DNA from: Clostridia bacterium | GTDB lineage: Bacteria > Bacillota > Clostridia > Oscillospirales > Acutalibacteraceae | Assembly: GCA_017618135.1 (NCBI GenBank) | Contig: JAFZUV010000007.1 | Span: 186,001-250,000 of the forward strand | Reading direction: 5' to 3' | DNA length: 64,000 nucleotides | Part shown: one piece after another, positions 63,933-64,000 of the stretch | How the letters are laid out: the number at the start of each line of letters is the position of its first letter | Position numbering within the stretch: the first letter of the stretch is position 1 | The notes under the pieces: model-generated | Told to the model about the DNA's origin: nothing | Databases searched by the model: none | What the model saw: only the letters and a program-made list of their open reading frames with translations | Made by a program: the position numbers and the translations under genes

Positions 63933-64000
63933 TTACTTAGGCGATAGCTTTTTCAGAATATCACCTAATATGGCGGGAGGTACAAAATCGGATATATCTC
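63933..64000 (-). CDS. coaD: phosphopantetheine adenylyltransferase, C-terminal part
   Basis: The minus-strand frame ends DISDFVPPAILGDILKKLSPK before TAA (63933-63935). DISxFVPPAV is the C-terminal signature of CoaD, which makes dephospho-CoA. The rest of the gene lies beyond the window. It is followed by the coiled-coil protein, a common clostridial neighbour. Confidence 0.7.
   Translation of the reverse strand, partial: DISDFVPPAILGDILKKLSPK

Overview
The window reads as a chromosomal segment of a spore-forming, low-to-mid GC member of the Clostridia, probably a gut Oscillospirales/Ruminococcaceae-like lineage. The support is a YpeB germination gene, a DUF4830 protein, a MecA-like adaptor, consensus TTGACA/TATAAT promoters, strong Shine-Dalgarno sequences, a GEMM-I c-di-GMP riboswitch and SipW/TasA-type secretion genes. 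Genus and species cannot be named from sequence alone.

Layout. (1) 1-24.1 kb is core metabolism: the end of ispD, ispF, an RsuA-type pseudouridine synthase, a sugar-ABC ATPase, a DUF2156-GNAT protein, a cupin, a PRTase-like protein, a minus-strand operon (HPr-like, unknown, DivIVA-like, fumarase beta), glyQS, a Na/Pi transporter, an exopolysaccharide-control operon with two Wzz/BY-kinases, two phosphohexomutases, a SEDS protein, rpe, a MecA-like protein, argG-argH behind ARG boxes, and a DUF421 protein. (2) 24.2-30.1 kb holds a 1577-residue secreted SGNH hydrolase divergent from an AraC regulator. (3) About 30.3-48.9 kb is an integrative mobilizable element of the Tn4451 type: TnpV, sigma-like factor, DUF3847, MobA/MobL relaxase with an RSF1010-like oriT, ParB-like protein and a large serine recombinase next to tRNA-Pro. 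Its cargo is a defence island: two m5C methyltransferases, an NgoFVII-type PLD nuclease, Vsr and a Gabija pair (GajA, GajB), then a WG-repeat protein and an unrecognised partner. (4) 49.3-51.1 kb has ypeB and a small C39-like protein with a predicted leaderless mRNA. (5) 51.1-63.2 kb is a c-di-GMP locus. A GGDEF enzyme is divergent from a riboswitch-controlled series: degenerate EAL protein, membrane protein, TasA-like protein, ER-type signal peptidase, membrane-anchored McrB-like AAA+ ATPase, DUF2357 protein, second ER-type signal peptidase, small coiled coil, and a GGDEF-EAL protein. (6) The end has tRNA-Leu, a coiled-coil protein and the tail of coaD.

The most interesting candidate system is region 5. 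A McrBC-like ATPase/DUF2357 pair, with no visible nuclease, sits between two SipW-type peptidases and a TasA-like substrate, and c-di-GMP appears to be both sensed and turned over at the same locus. I infer a matrix-fibre or surface-assembly machine rather than restriction. The WG-repeat/unknown pair in the mobile element is a second, weaker candidate. No CRISPR array or rRNA gene was seen.
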